Assembly (NCBI RefSeq): GCF_031624395.1
Contig: NZ_JAMQON010000006.1
Location: forward strand, 124,001 to 188,000
Source of the DNA: Halomicroarcula saliterrae
GTDB lineage: Archaea > Halobacteriota > Halobacteria > Halobacteriales > Haloarculaceae
Direction of reading: 5' to 3'
Length of the DNA stretch: 64,000 nt
In this document: in pieces, positions 49,912 to 58,699 of the stretch
Layout of the letters: the number at the start of each line of letters is the position of its first letter
Position numbering within the stretch: position 1 is the stretch's first letter
The notes under the pieces: model-generated
Told to the model about the DNA's origin: nothing
Database searches by the model: none
The model's input: the letters and a program-made list of their open reading frames with translations, nothing else
Translations under genes and position numbers: made by a program

Positions 49912-51171
49912 ATGCCGAAATCGGCCGATTCACACACCCGGAGCAACCCCTCCTGGACGCTGCTGGACCGCGACGGGCTCGTGGACGCCTACTGGGACGC
50001 CGTCGCGCCCGCGATGCGAGCGGACGGCCTCGACCCCGAGACCGACCAGCCGACCTACGACTGGCTCAACGACAACGGCTTCCGTCGCTTCATCTACACT
50101 CTTCAGGAGCACCACGACACTACGGTCACGGAGTTCTGGGAGCAGGAGCTCGGACTCGAATCCCGGGGATACGAGTGGGCAGTCGACCACGAAGACACCG
50201 TCGACGCGCTCGAACGCTATCTCGACCGCCAGCAACAGCGCAAGTCCTGGAGCGAGTCCACCGTCGACGCCCACCGAAGTCGACTCGGCCGGTACGTCCG
50301 GGCCTACGCTGCCGTGAACGAGACCGACGACCTCATCTCTCCAGTCGCCCGGGAGTCGGCTGTCCCGGCCCACGAGGCCGTCGACGCCTGCTGGGCGACT
50401 TTCGATGCCCTGGACGAGGCGGTCGCTCGCGAGACGCTTCGCCGTATCTACATCACGGTCTCGGACTGGTACACAACGCTGGTCAGCCGGCGTGAGGCCG
50501 CACTGAACCCCACGGACGGACTGGATTACAACTGGAGCGGTGACGACGCCGGGCCGACGTCGAACCCACCGCTGGGTCCGGCCCACGTCACAGCGCTGTT
50601 CGACGCCACTACCGAGACGCGTGAGCGGCTCCTCGTCGTGGCACTCTGTGGGTGGGGACTGCGCTCCGGGGAGGTCGCCGCACTCCACGCCGACCAGCTG
50701 GTCCTCGACGACGACGCCCCCCGCATCGAGTTCGAGAGCCGCAAGAACGGTCCGGGGTCGGTCGCGCTCATCTACGGGCAGGGTGTCGTGGAAGACCGGA
50801 TACGAGAGTGTGCCGACGAGACGGACTGGAGTGGCTATCTGTTCCCGTCGCCTCGGTCGGCCAGCGGCCACCGGACCGGCGGGACGATTCGGAACTGGTT
50901 CGACGAGCTCGCTCACCGAGCCGATATCCCCGACGAAATCGGCGGTCGCAAGCCAGTGCCCCAGATGGCCCGGCGGTTCTGGTACGACCGCTACTCCTCG
51001 ACCGTGGAGGAACTGGTCGAACACCAGATACAGGCGGTCGCCGAGGAACAGGGCAGCGCATCGGCCAGCGTGGTCTGGGACGACTACCTCTCCGAGGACC
51101 GGCGTCGGGAGCTCCGACGAGAGTTCATGCGAGAGAAGCTCTCTGACGCCTTCGATAGCGGCGGGACCTGA
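49912..51171 (+). CDS. Tyrosine recombinase/integrase-like protein
   Basis: 419 residues from MPKSADSHTR. The N-terminal half is a SAM-like core-binding domain (SWSESTVDAHRSRLGRYVRAY). The catalytic domain shows ALCGWGLRSGEVAALHADQL with the first active-site arginine (R251). The usual HxxR is replaced by QMAR (Q351, R354), and a tyrosine in WDDYLS (Y392) stands at the nucleophile position. It resembles XerC/D-like integrases common in haloarchaea. No island boundary is visible, so it may be a resident recombinase. Confidence 0.75.
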   Translation: MPKSADSHTRSNPSWTLLDRDGLVDAYWDAVAPAMRADGLDPETDQPTYDWLNDNGFRRFIYTLQEHHDTTVTEFWEQELGLESRGYEWAVDHEDTVDALERYLDRQQQRKSWSESTVDAHRSRLGRYVRAYAAVNETDDLISPVARESAVPAHEAVDACWATFDALDEAVARETLRRIYITVSDWYTTLVSRREAALNPTDGLDYNWSGDDAGPTSNPPLGPAHVTALFDATTETRERLLVVALCGWGLRSGEVAALHADQLVLDDDAPRIEFESRKNGPGSVALIYGQGVVEDRIRECADETDWSGYLFPSPRSASGHRTGGTIRNWFDELAHRADIPDEIGGRKPVPQMARRFWYDRYSSTVEELVEHQIQAVAEEQGSASASVVWDDYLSEDRRRELRREFMREKLSDAFDSGGT

Positions 51172-51295
51172 AAACTGGCACCGTCGTCTCACCCGCGAGG
51201 TCGTGCGTATCGGTGCCTGTCGTCGGGCTCGGCCGCCTCTCCGGCGGTGCGCAGTGTCGCGAGTTCCCGTACACCCCGAAACGTACGGTCTGTCG

Positions 51296-52213
51296 CTACT
51301 TGTACTGCTGGCAGACGCGCTCTATTCCCGTCTCGAAGTCGATACTGGGCTCCCAGCCCGTCGCCTCGCGGATCTTCGACGAGTCCGCACAGGTATCGTG
51401 GACGTAGACGTCCTCTGGAATCGGGTTCTCGACGTAGGTCGGTTCGACGTCGGTCCCCAGCTCGTCGTTTATCATCTCGACGACGGTGTTGAAGCTGTAG
51501 CGCTCGCCGGTGCCGAGGTTGTAGATACCGGTGAGCCCGTGCTCGGCCGTCTGTTCGATACCACGGACGATATCGGACACGTGGGTGAAATCGCGGGTCT
51601 GTTCGCCGTCGCCGTAGAGCTTCGGCTGGTTCCCCTGGGCGATGTCGTCGGCGAACTGCGCGATGACGTTCGCGTACTCGCCCTTGTGTTCCTCGGCGCC
51701 GCCGTAGCCCTGATAGACGGAGAAGAACCTGAGCCCCGCCATGTTCATGTCGTAGTGGTTGGCGAAGTACTCGCCGTACCGCTCCCGGGCCAGTTTCGAC
51801 GCTTCGTAGCCGGTGTTGGTCTCGACGGCCATGTCCTCCGGCGACGGGTTCGTCCGGCTCCCGTAGATGGACGAGGTAGTCGCGTAGACGACGGTGTCAC
51901 AGCCGTCCTGCCGGGCCTGGTCCACGGTGTTGACGAACCCCTCGACGTTGACGCGGGCGCCCTTCGTCGGGTTGTCCTCGTGCATGGCGTAGGACGACAG
52001 CGCGGCCAGGTGGACGACCACGTCGACGTCGGTCGGGAGGTCGTCGTCGAGGACGCTCTGTTCCCTGAATTCGACTTCTCTGTTCAGATTCTCCGGCGTC
52101 CCGAGGTAGCCGTCGTCTAGCGCGACGACGTCGTTGTCGGCGGCCAGCGTGTTCGCGAAGTTCGCCCCGATGAATCCGGCTCCGCCGGTGATGAGGATCC
52201 GCTGATTTTCCAT
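51296..52213 (-). CDS. NAD-dependent sugar-nucleotide epimerase (GalE-like)
   Basis: 305 residues from MENQRILITGGAGFIG. NAD motif GxxGxxG, the catalytic threonine/serine in YATTSSIYG, and YEASK for YxxxK. GIYNLGTGERYSF and DFTHVSDIVRGI are typical of UDP-glucose/UDP-N-acetylglucosamine 4-epimerases and related dehydratases. It would supply nucleotide sugars to the glycan clusters. A TATA-like TTATAATC lies close upstream on the minus strand (about 52228-52236). Confidence 0.9.
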   Translation of the reverse strand: MENQRILITGGAGFIGANFANTLAADNDVVALDDGYLGTPENLNREVEFREQSVLDDDLPTDVDVVVHLAALSSYAMHEDNPTKGARVNVEGFVNTVDQARQDGCDTVVYATTSSIYGSRTNPSPEDMAVETNTGYEASKLARERYGEYFANHYDMNMAGLRFFSVYQGYGGAEEHKGEYANVIAQFADDIAQGNQPKLYGDGEQTRDFTHVSDIVRGIEQTAEHGLTGIYNLGTGERYSFNTVVEMINDELGTDVEPTYVENPIPEDVYVHDTCADSSKIREATGWEPSIDFETGIERVCQQYK

Positions 52214-52384
52214 ATGGGAGATACAGGATAGGATTATAACTGCTTGGCGGTTTATTTTTTAATCAAAAACCGGATAGATAGTTCCACACTGGACTCTCTG
52301 CGGACCCGCTCGTCGTATCCGACAGCCGAAGAAACGGTTCATTCTGGCGGAGCTTCCGAGCCCAACCGGCCGATTCGACGGGGA

Positions 52385-52471
52385 GTGAATCATACGGTTA
52401 TCGACGGCCTCCTCCGGTCGGAGTACCCCGGCTACGACGCGTGGCGGTCGCGGCTGAGCCTCGCCGACTGA
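52385..52471 (+). other. Short coding-like frame of unclear status
   Basis: From GTG 52385 the frame encodes NHTVIDGLLRSEYPGYD and further acidic residues, 28 residues in all, with haloarchaeal codon use. The upstream part of the same open frame (from 52244) does not look coding. It could be the end of a decayed gene or a small protein. No family is recognised. Confidence 0.2.
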
Positions 52472-52538
52472 GCGGGCCGGAGTCGGTGTCGGGATTTCGA
52501 TACTGTTATTTCCTGTCGGATATCCGAACGTGACAGTG

Positions 52539-52922
52539 ATGCAATTCGACCACGCGGGTCTCGCGACCGACGACGTAGCGGAGTTGAGCCAGCAGTTCGC
52601 CGCGCTGTTCGAGGTCGATATCGTTCACGAGGAGACGTTCGACGGGATGAAAATCGCGTTTCTCGACTTCGGCAACGGGTACTTCGAGCTGCTCGAACCG
52701 ATGGATTCGGGCCCCATCAGCCGACATCTCGAACGAAACGGCCCCGGGATCCACCATCTCGCCGTCGAGACCGAAGACCTCGAATCAGCCCTCGCGCGGG
52801 CTCGCGATGCCGGTGTCGAACTCATCGACGAACGACCCCGCGAGGGGGCGTGGGGCCACAGCGTCGCGTTCCTCCATCCGAGAGACACGGGCGGCATCCT
52901 GCTGGAGTTCGTCGAACACTGA
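52539..52922 (+). CDS. mce: Methylmalonyl-CoA epimerase (VOC family)
   Basis: 127 residues from MQFDHAGLATDDV; a GTG three codons upstream (52530) is the alternative start. Vicinal-oxygen-chelate fold with metal ligands in FDHAGLA (His), YFELLEP (Glu), HHLAVET (His) and GILLEFVE (Glu). The family interconverts R- and S-methylmalonyl-CoA in propionate and odd-chain metabolism. The mutase gene is not in the window. A TATA-like GTTATTT is about 30 bases upstream. Confidence 0.88.
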   Translation: MQFDHAGLATDDVAELSQQFAALFEVDIVHEETFDGMKIAFLDFGNGYFELLEPMDSGPISRHLERNGPGIHHLAVETEDLESALARARDAGVELIDERPREGAWGHSVAFLHPRDTGGILLEFVEH

Positions 52923-52940
52923 GTTCGGCGTCGACCGCTA

Positions 52941-53393
52941 TCACGGCGCCCGCAGGTCGGCCAGATTCCGTACCATCGCTCGGACCTGTGGCAGAGTCTC
53001 CGGCGGCAACTCTTCCGGTGACAGCCACTGATAGCCGCGAATCCCCTCACAGTCGTTGGGCTCGGGCGGCTCAGTGACCGCACACTCGAAGATGGTGTAC
53101 ATGGAAACGACGTTCGGTCGCGAGGCGTGTACGTACGGAAACCGCCTGAGTGGCGACCCGAGGACGGACTCACACTGCAGTTCTTCCCGAAGTTCGCGAC
53201 GCAGCGCTGCCCGAGGTGTCTCCCCGGGTTCTACCCCCCCGCCCGGCAGCGTCCAGAACGCTTTGCCGTCCCCGTGGCGCTCTTCGAGCAACAACACGGC
53301 GTTCGAGCTGGTCACGAGCCCCTTGACGCCCTGTCGAACTCGGCGTTCGCCGGGCAGAAACTGCGTGGTTCCCGTCTCTTGGTTCGTCTCCAT
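52941..53393 (-). CDS. Nudix hydrolase
   Basis: 150 residues from METNQETGTTQ. The Nudix box GGGVEPGETPRAALRRELREE (about residues 51-71) has the full GX5EX7REUXEE pattern. The preceding AFWTLPGGG and following FECAVTEPPEPNDCEG are typical flanks. It hydrolyses a nucleoside diphosphate linked to another group; the substrate is not resolved. Confidence 0.9.
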   Translation of the reverse strand: METNQETGTTQFLPGERRVRQGVKGLVTSSNAVLLLEERHGDGKAFWTLPGGGVEPGETPRAALRRELREELQCESVLGSPLRRFPYVHASRPNVVSMYTIFECAVTEPPEPNDCEGIRGYQWLSPEELPPETLPQVRAMVRNLADLRAP

Positions 53394-53528
53394 GCGGTGT
53401 ATAACTCCGTGCAATTATGTCTCGGTCTGCGATGAAATAACTTCTCCCTTGGAGTAAATGCATGTTATATGTAACCACACCACAGTGTGGCGGTCCGGGT
53501 TCGACAGCTCCCCGTCGATACGGGCCGG

Positions 53529-55604
53529 TCAGCGGGATTCCTCGTCGACCACTGTCGTCGCTGCATCGATAGCGTCGACCGCCCCGTCGTACGTGATACT
53601 GCCCTTGAACGACGCCCGTTCGTAGGCCACCGACACGTCCGACAGGGCCGACAGCCTGTCGGACTCCAGTCGTTTGTGGCAGGCGGTCACAAACTCTCGG
53701 TGGGTGAGCGCGTCGGGGAGGTCCGCTTCGTGTGCCAGACGACTGCGGACGGCGCTGTAGGCGGCCACGGCAGCCATCTCGGGCTCGTTGCTCGAAAGGG
53801 TCGAACGGGCCAGGTCGAGCCACTCGCGACTGTACTCGACCGTGTCGTCGTCAGTCGAAGGGACCTCGGGTTCGACGGCTTCCGGTGTCGGCTCTGCCGT
53901 GTCGGTATCACGGCGGGACCAGACCACCAGGGCGCCGATGAGGACCAGAAGGAACCCGCCCCCGACTCCCTCCAGTAGCGTTATCTCGTCGTCTACCAGA
54001 CCGGCCAGTGTCGCCCCGATGCCGCCGGAACTGCCCGGCACCTGCACAATCGTCTCGGACTCGCTTCCATCGAGGTTCGTCCCGGTCCCGGTAAAGGTCG
54101 CCGTCACGAGTAGCTCCCCGGCGCTGAAACTGGCGTTGTTCGAGCCCTCGGCTACCTGTAACTGGAAGTACCCCGTCCGGTTCGTGGTGACCGTGCTCTG
54201 GAAATCGCCAAACGCAACCCGTACGGACTGGTTCGCGATCGACGCCCCCGCCGCTGTGGTCAGTCGGCCCCGCATCGTCACTGCCTCACCGGCCGTCACC
54301 ACACCGACCGATAGCGCCGTCTCCGTCGGCGTCACGTTGATGGCGGTCGCCGTCTCGGCGGGGCCGACAGCGAGGTCCGAACGGGACTGTGTCACCCGGA
54401 GCGTCGTTTCGCCGGTCGCCAGGGACGCCGGCACCCGTTGACTGATTGTGCTCGTACCGTTCCCGGTGGTGACGGTGCCGACCGTGGTCGTCCCGAGCGT
54501 CTGTGTCACCGGCAACGAGGGGACGGGTCGTCCGCCGGCAGTCGCGGTGAGACGCGTCGAGACCGCCTCACCGTAGCCGACCGACTGTGGCGTCCCCGTC
54601 GTCGATAACGTCAGTGGGACCTGCGTGACGTTCGCCGAGACGTTCGCCCGTGCACCGAAGTAGCCCAGCGACGACCGCGGGACGTACTGGACCCGGACTG
54701 TCGTCGCGTTCGCCGGGATACTGACCGGTCGATACCGGACGGTGAACGACCCCGAGGCGTTCGTCGTGGTCCGGTACAGCCGGTTCCCGACCCTGAGCCG
54801 GACCCGCTGGTCGTCGACGGGCTCCCCCCTGTCCGTCGACAGTTGTCCGGTTATCGCCATCGGGTCGGTGAACGACACGTCCGTGCCGTTCGTTTCGACG
54901 TCCAGGGTCGTCCCGACGAACGACTCCGCCCGAACTGTCTCCTGTTCCCGACTGACCGTCCGAGCGACCGACCTGACCTCCGTCCGTAGCTCGTCCGTCT
55001 CGGTCCCGGTCCGGGCTTCGAGGGTCCTGTACTGGGCCCTGAGCGATTCGTTCTGGGCCCGCGTGGCGTTGGCTAACCGCTCTAAGTCGCGGGCGTACTC
55101 GCGGGCCCCGGACTCGTTCCCCCGTGCGCGAGCGCCCCGGTACTGCCGCAGGGTCGTGGTGTAGGTCGCAGTCGTGTTCGTAAACTCCCGCTGACTGGCG
55201 CCCAGCGCTCGCAGCGTCGCGACCGTGCGGTCGTCGGTCTGGTTGCCGGTTTCGTTAGCTACCTCGCTGTAGCGCCGCAGGTCGCTGGCGTACCCCGCAC
55301 CGAGAGCCGAGCGGGCGGAGTCGAACCGCTCCGCCGAGAGGTCGCGTGTGCTCTGGCGTAACTTATCGAAGAGGGACCGTTCGAGATATCCACGCAGCCG
55401 CTGTACGTCACCCTGCTCTGACACCGACCCGGGACGTTCCTGACTCACTGTCGCGTTCGAGCCGTCTCCCGGAGTCGCTTGCTGGGCCGACGGGCCCGGC
55501 TGCACGTCGGCGCCACCAGCGACCCCGGGAGCGGTGGCGACGAGTGAGCCCACGACGAGAAGAGACAGAAAGAGAGAGGAGAGGGTTCGTTCTGAGCGGT
55601 CCAT
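53529..55604 (-). CDS. Exported membrane-anchored protein with DUF4129-like cytoplasmic end
   Basis: 691 residues. A Sec signal peptide (LFLSLLVVGSLVATAPGVAGG) is followed by a helical, coiled-coil-like region (about 65-235), two or three Ig-like repeats (about 250-545), and one membrane helix (GGGFLLVLIGALVVWS, near 565). A C-terminal cytoplasmic helical domain (YSREWLDLARSTLSSNEPEMAAVAAYSAVRSRL) fits DUF4129. There are more than ten N-x-S/T sequons in the ectodomain. It is divergent from DUF58 and probably belongs with it in a MoxR-type module. Confidence 0.75.
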   Translation of the reverse strand: MDRSERTLSSLFLSLLVVGSLVATAPGVAGGADVQPGPSAQQATPGDGSNATVSQERPGSVSEQGDVQRLRGYLERSLFDKLRQSTRDLSAERFDSARSALGAGYASDLRRYSEVANETGNQTDDRTVATLRALGASQREFTNTTATYTTTLRQYRGARARGNESGAREYARDLERLANATRAQNESLRAQYRTLEARTGTETDELRTEVRSVARTVSREQETVRAESFVGTTLDVETNGTDVSFTDPMAITGQLSTDRGEPVDDQRVRLRVGNRLYRTTTNASGSFTVRYRPVSIPANATTVRVQYVPRSSLGYFGARANVSANVTQVPLTLSTTGTPQSVGYGEAVSTRLTATAGGRPVPSLPVTQTLGTTTVGTVTTGNGTSTISQRVPASLATGETTLRVTQSRSDLAVGPAETATAINVTPTETALSVGVVTAGEAVTMRGRLTTAAGASIANQSVRVAFGDFQSTVTTNRTGYFQLQVAEGSNNASFSAGELLVTATFTGTGTNLDGSESETIVQVPGSSGGIGATLAGLVDDEITLLEGVGGGFLLVLIGALVVWSRRDTDTAEPTPEAVEPEVPSTDDDTVEYSREWLDLARSTLSSNEPEMAAVAAYSAVRSRLAHEADLPDALTHREFVTACHKRLESDRLSALSDVSVAYERASFKGSITYDGAVDAIDAATTVVDEESR

Positions 55605-55725
55605 AGTTGAATTCTTTACGCGAGGGTTTGAAAATTCTCCGTCTCGGCGTCGCCCTCGCGAACGCCGTCGCTGGTGAGTCCGTCTCCCGATGACTTAACT
55701 TCCAGCTCTCCGTGACTGTAATCAG

Positions 55726-57150
55726 ATGCAGGTGACACGCCGATACTGGACGGCGGTGGCGCTGGTGGCCTCGCTAGCGGTGTGGGCCGTCGTGCTCGAA
55801 CGCCAGCTGCTACTCCTCGGTGCCGTGGCCCTCGCCAGTTGGCTGCTGACCCGTCAGTATCGGTTCGTTCGCACGACCCGCTCCGTGGTCGGGGCACTGG
55901 ATGTCACACAGCGTATCGAAGACACACGCGTGGCCGCGGGCAGGGAGACGGTCGGAGAGCTCTCGGTACAGGCCGAGGAGGGTATCCGGTCCGGTGTCGT
56001 CGTCGAGACGACACCCCCGGCCGGTGGTGACGGGGCGGGCGCGCGCGTGTCTCTGAAACCGGGGTCACAGCGGGCCAGCGGTTCCTTCGAGCTTCAGTGG
56101 CCCGTTGCGGGGTCGTTCACCGTCCCCCGGCCGACGGCGCAGTTCCGGGACTCGCTCGGACTGTTCGGACAGCGCGTGCCAGTGGGGACGGAATCGGCGG
56201 TCACAGTCGAGCCGCGGGCACCGCGTGACCTGTTCATCGGAGAGCGTGACAAACGGGTACCGGCGGGCCTTGGCGAACACGAGACGGAGCAAAGCGGCAG
56301 TGGGCTCACGCCGGCGGAGATACGCAAATACCAGCCCGGGGACACCCCACGCCGGATCGACTGGAACGCCACCGCCCGTCGCAACGAGCTGTACGTCCGC
56401 GAGTTCGAGACCGAATCGGAGCTGTCGACGCTCCTGGTTTTCGACCACCGAGCGACGATGGGGACCGGACGCGACCGGGAGACGAAGCTCGATTACGCCC
56501 GGCAGGTGGCCCTCGCAGTCGTGGGAGACATCCGCGAGCGAGGCGACGCGCTGGGGTGGTACGCCGTCGGCGACCGCGGTCTGACCGAGACGTTCGCGCC
56601 GAGTCCGGCCACGAACCAACACCGGCTAATCACGGAGCGGCTGCGGTCGCTGGAACCGACCGTCGCGGAGTCCGAGGGACAGTCAGACTGGACGGACCCG
56701 GCACAGGCCCGACAGACCGCGACCCGGCTGGACGGCGAGACGGCGTTCGATAGCAAACTGAAGCCGTTCCTGTCGGACACGAACGCCTACGTCAAACGGT
56801 TCGCCGACCAGCCGCTCTTTGGCGGCCTCCGGACGGCCGAGACCCGTATCCACGGCGACCTCCGAACGATACTTGTCACCGACGACCGGAACCAGACCGA
56901 GCTCCGGGAGACGGTCCGGAACGCCCGACGGGGGAACGGGGAGGTCGTGGTCTTTCTGACCCCGTCAGTGCTGTTCGAGGCGCAGTCGTTAGCCGACGTC
57001 GACGACGCCTACCGACGGTATCAGGCCTTCGAGGACTTCCGGGAGGAACTCGGCTCGCTATCGAGAGTCACCGTGTTCGAGGTCAGCCCCACCGAGCGAC
57101 TTTCGACCGTCCTCGCTGCCGACGACAGTGAGCGGGGGGTACCACAGTGA
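55726..57150 (+). CDS. DUF58 protein
   Basis: 474 residues. Two membrane helices at the start (AVALVASLAVWAVVL and LLLLGAVALASWLLT) are followed by a beta-rich segment and the DUF58 core with GLTPAEIRKYQPGDTPRRIDWNATARRNELYVREFE, the R-x-Y-x-x-G-D-x-x-R-x-I-D-W signature. A vWA-like half follows (LLVFDHRATMGTGRD). These proteins occur with MoxR ATPases and transglutaminase/DUF4129 proteins. The next gene starts within its stop codon. Confidence 0.88.
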   Translation: MQVTRRYWTAVALVASLAVWAVVLERQLLLLGAVALASWLLTRQYRFVRTTRSVVGALDVTQRIEDTRVAAGRETVGELSVQAEEGIRSGVVVETTPPAGGDGAGARVSLKPGSQRASGSFELQWPVAGSFTVPRPTAQFRDSLGLFGQRVPVGTESAVTVEPRAPRDLFIGERDKRVPAGLGEHETEQSGSGLTPAEIRKYQPGDTPRRIDWNATARRNELYVREFETESELSTLLVFDHRATMGTGRDRETKLDYARQVALAVVGDIRERGDALGWYAVGDRGLTETFAPSPATNQHRLITERLRSLEPTVAESEGQSDWTDPAQARQTATRLDGETAFDSKLKPFLSDTNAYVKRFADQPLFGGLRTAETRIHGDLRTILVTDDRNQTELRETVRNARRGNGEVVVFLTPSVLFEAQSLADVDDAYRRYQAFEDFREELGSLSRVTVFEVSPTERLSTVLAADDSERGVPQ

Positions 57151-57668
57151 CACCGGCACCGGCTGATTCGGAGGCGAGTTCGTCGAACTCCACCCGGTTG
57201 GACGCCTTGCGCTGGTCGTCGTGGCGGGGGTGGGCCGACCTCGTCGTTCTGGTGGCCGTGCTGGTGACCTTCTGGGACCTCGGCGGGCTCTTCGGGGCCT
57301 TCGGCTGGCTCCTCGTCGTCGCGGCCTGGGCGGTGGTTCCGCGGACCGTCGCGTTCGTCATCGGCCAGTTCGTTCTGGTCGTGCTCGCCCCGCCGGGTCT
57401 CCCACTGACGGCAGTCGCGCCCGGGGCGGCGGCGCTTATCGCGCTGCTCCTGATCGACTTGCGCTCGGAGTCTCGACCGCTCTTCGGCACGGTCGTGTTT
57501 CTGGGGTTCGCGGCCTTGCTGGGTGTCCTCACGGGCGGGCTCGCCCGCTCCGTCGGACTCCTCGCGGCCGCTGGTACTCTGCTGGCTGCCGTCGGGCTCC
57601 TCGCGTACCTGTTACATCGCTACTCGCTCTTGCCCGTCGAGTCGGCGTCGACCGCGACGGAACCGTGA
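57147..57668 (+). CDS. Small polytopic membrane protein of the DUF58 operon
   Basis: 173 residues from a GTG that overlaps the DUF58 stop (GTGA). Four to five hydrophobic helices (LVVLVAVLVTFWDLGGLFGAFGWLLVV, FVIGQFVLVVLAPPGLP, GTVVFLGFAALLGVLTGG, LLAAAGTLLAAVGLLAYLL). It resembles the DUF7519-type haloarchaeal proteins that follow DUF58 genes. Function is unknown; the overlap implies one complex. Confidence 0.7.
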   Translation: MTPAPADSEASSSNSTRLDALRWSSWRGWADLVVLVAVLVTFWDLGGLFGAFGWLLVVAAWAVVPRTVAFVIGQFVLVVLAPPGLPLTAVAPGAAALIALLLIDLRSESRPLFGTVVFLGFAALLGVLTGGLARSVGLLAAAGTLLAAVGLLAYLLHRYSLLPVESASTATEP

Positions 57669-57774
57669 CCGGACTCCGGTCGGTGGAGGGTGTTTTCTTC
57701 GACGACCGAAAGCGACACAATAATCAGGACGCGCTCTCCAGAGCCGTGTAACCGGGCGCCAGCTCCCACCACAA

Positions 57775-58629
57775 ATGAGCACCAAGGGCCACGCCACCGA
57801 AGCGACCGACGACGAACACTCCCGTGAGGAGCTGCGCACACAACTCGAACTCCTGGCCGAGGAAAACGAGCGGCTCCACGAATCGTACGTGCAGGCCAAG
57901 ACGACACAGTACCGCCAGACAGCTATCGGACTCTGTCTCGTCGGCGTCCTGGCAGTCGGCGGCGCAGTACTCCTCCCGAACGCGCGCGACGTCCTCGTTG
58001 CCCTCGCGGGTATCGGACTGTTCGGCGCTGTTCTCACCTACTACCTCACCCCGGCGACGTTCGTCTCCGCGGAGGTCGGCAGGGACATCTACTCGGTGTT
58101 TGCCGGCAACGAGGCGGCGCTGGTCTCGGAGCTGGGCCTGTCGGACGAGCGCGTCTACGTCCCGGTACGGAACGGTGACGAGGTCCGGTTGTTCGTCCCG
58201 CAGCGGTGGCCCTACGTCCTACCGGAGGAACGCGAGCTGTCCGGGACTATCGTGGTCCCCGAGGGCGACGCCACGCGCGGACTGGCGCTGGAACCCAGTG
58301 GGGGTCGCCTCTTGACAGCCGTGGAGGACGCCGTCAGCGGCGCGCTGGCCACCGAGCCCACGACCCTCACCGACCAGCTCTCCGACGCCGTGGTCGAGCA
58401 GTTCGAGATAGCCGAACACATCTCGAAGGGGACGGACACCGACGACGGGACCATTACGGTCGCCGTCCGCGGGTCCGTCTACGGCAAGCCGACGCAGTTC
58501 GACCACCCGATAGCGTCCCTCCTCGCCGTGGGTCTGGCGTCCGGCCTCGGCGAACCGGTGTCCCTCGACGTGAACGAGGCCACTGACAACGAGGATACGT
58601 TCTTCGTCACCTGTAGCTGGGACGAGTAG
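57775..58629 (+). CDS. Coiled-coil two-helix membrane protein, paralogue of 18559-19230
   Basis: 284 residues. A coiled coil (REELRTQLELLAEENERLHESYVQ) precedes two membrane helices (TAIGLCLVGVLAVGGAVLLP and VLVALAGIGLFGAVLTYYL) and a soluble domain of about 190 residues ending in CSWDE. Order and motifs (LLTAVEDAVSGALA, KPTQFDHPIASLLAVGLASGL) match the protein at 18559, which lacks the coiled coil. Function unknown; it lies with a DUF1616 and a DUF457-like gene, as in the first cluster. Confidence 0.7.
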   Translation: MSTKGHATEATDDEHSREELRTQLELLAEENERLHESYVQAKTTQYRQTAIGLCLVGVLAVGGAVLLPNARDVLVALAGIGLFGAVLTYYLTPATFVSAEVGRDIYSVFAGNEAALVSELGLSDERVYVPVRNGDEVRLFVPQRWPYVLPEERELSGTIVVPEGDATRGLALEPSGGRLLTAVEDAVSGALATEPTTLTDQLSDAVVEQFEIAEHISKGTDTDDGTITVAVRGSVYGKPTQFDHPIASLLAVGLASGLGEPVSLDVNEATDNEDTFFVTCSWDE

Positions 58630-58667
58630 CACGGAGCGGGTTGGGGTTAGACGGTCAGGACCACGAC

Positions 58668-58677
58668 ATTTATATCT
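58668..58677 (+). promoter_or_regulatory. TATA box of the DUF1616 gene
   Basis: ATTTATATC lies about 25-30 bases before the ATG at 58700, consistent with a leaderless transcript. Confidence 0.55.
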
Positions 58678-58699
58678 GGGACCTACCTCTTCAAGGAAA

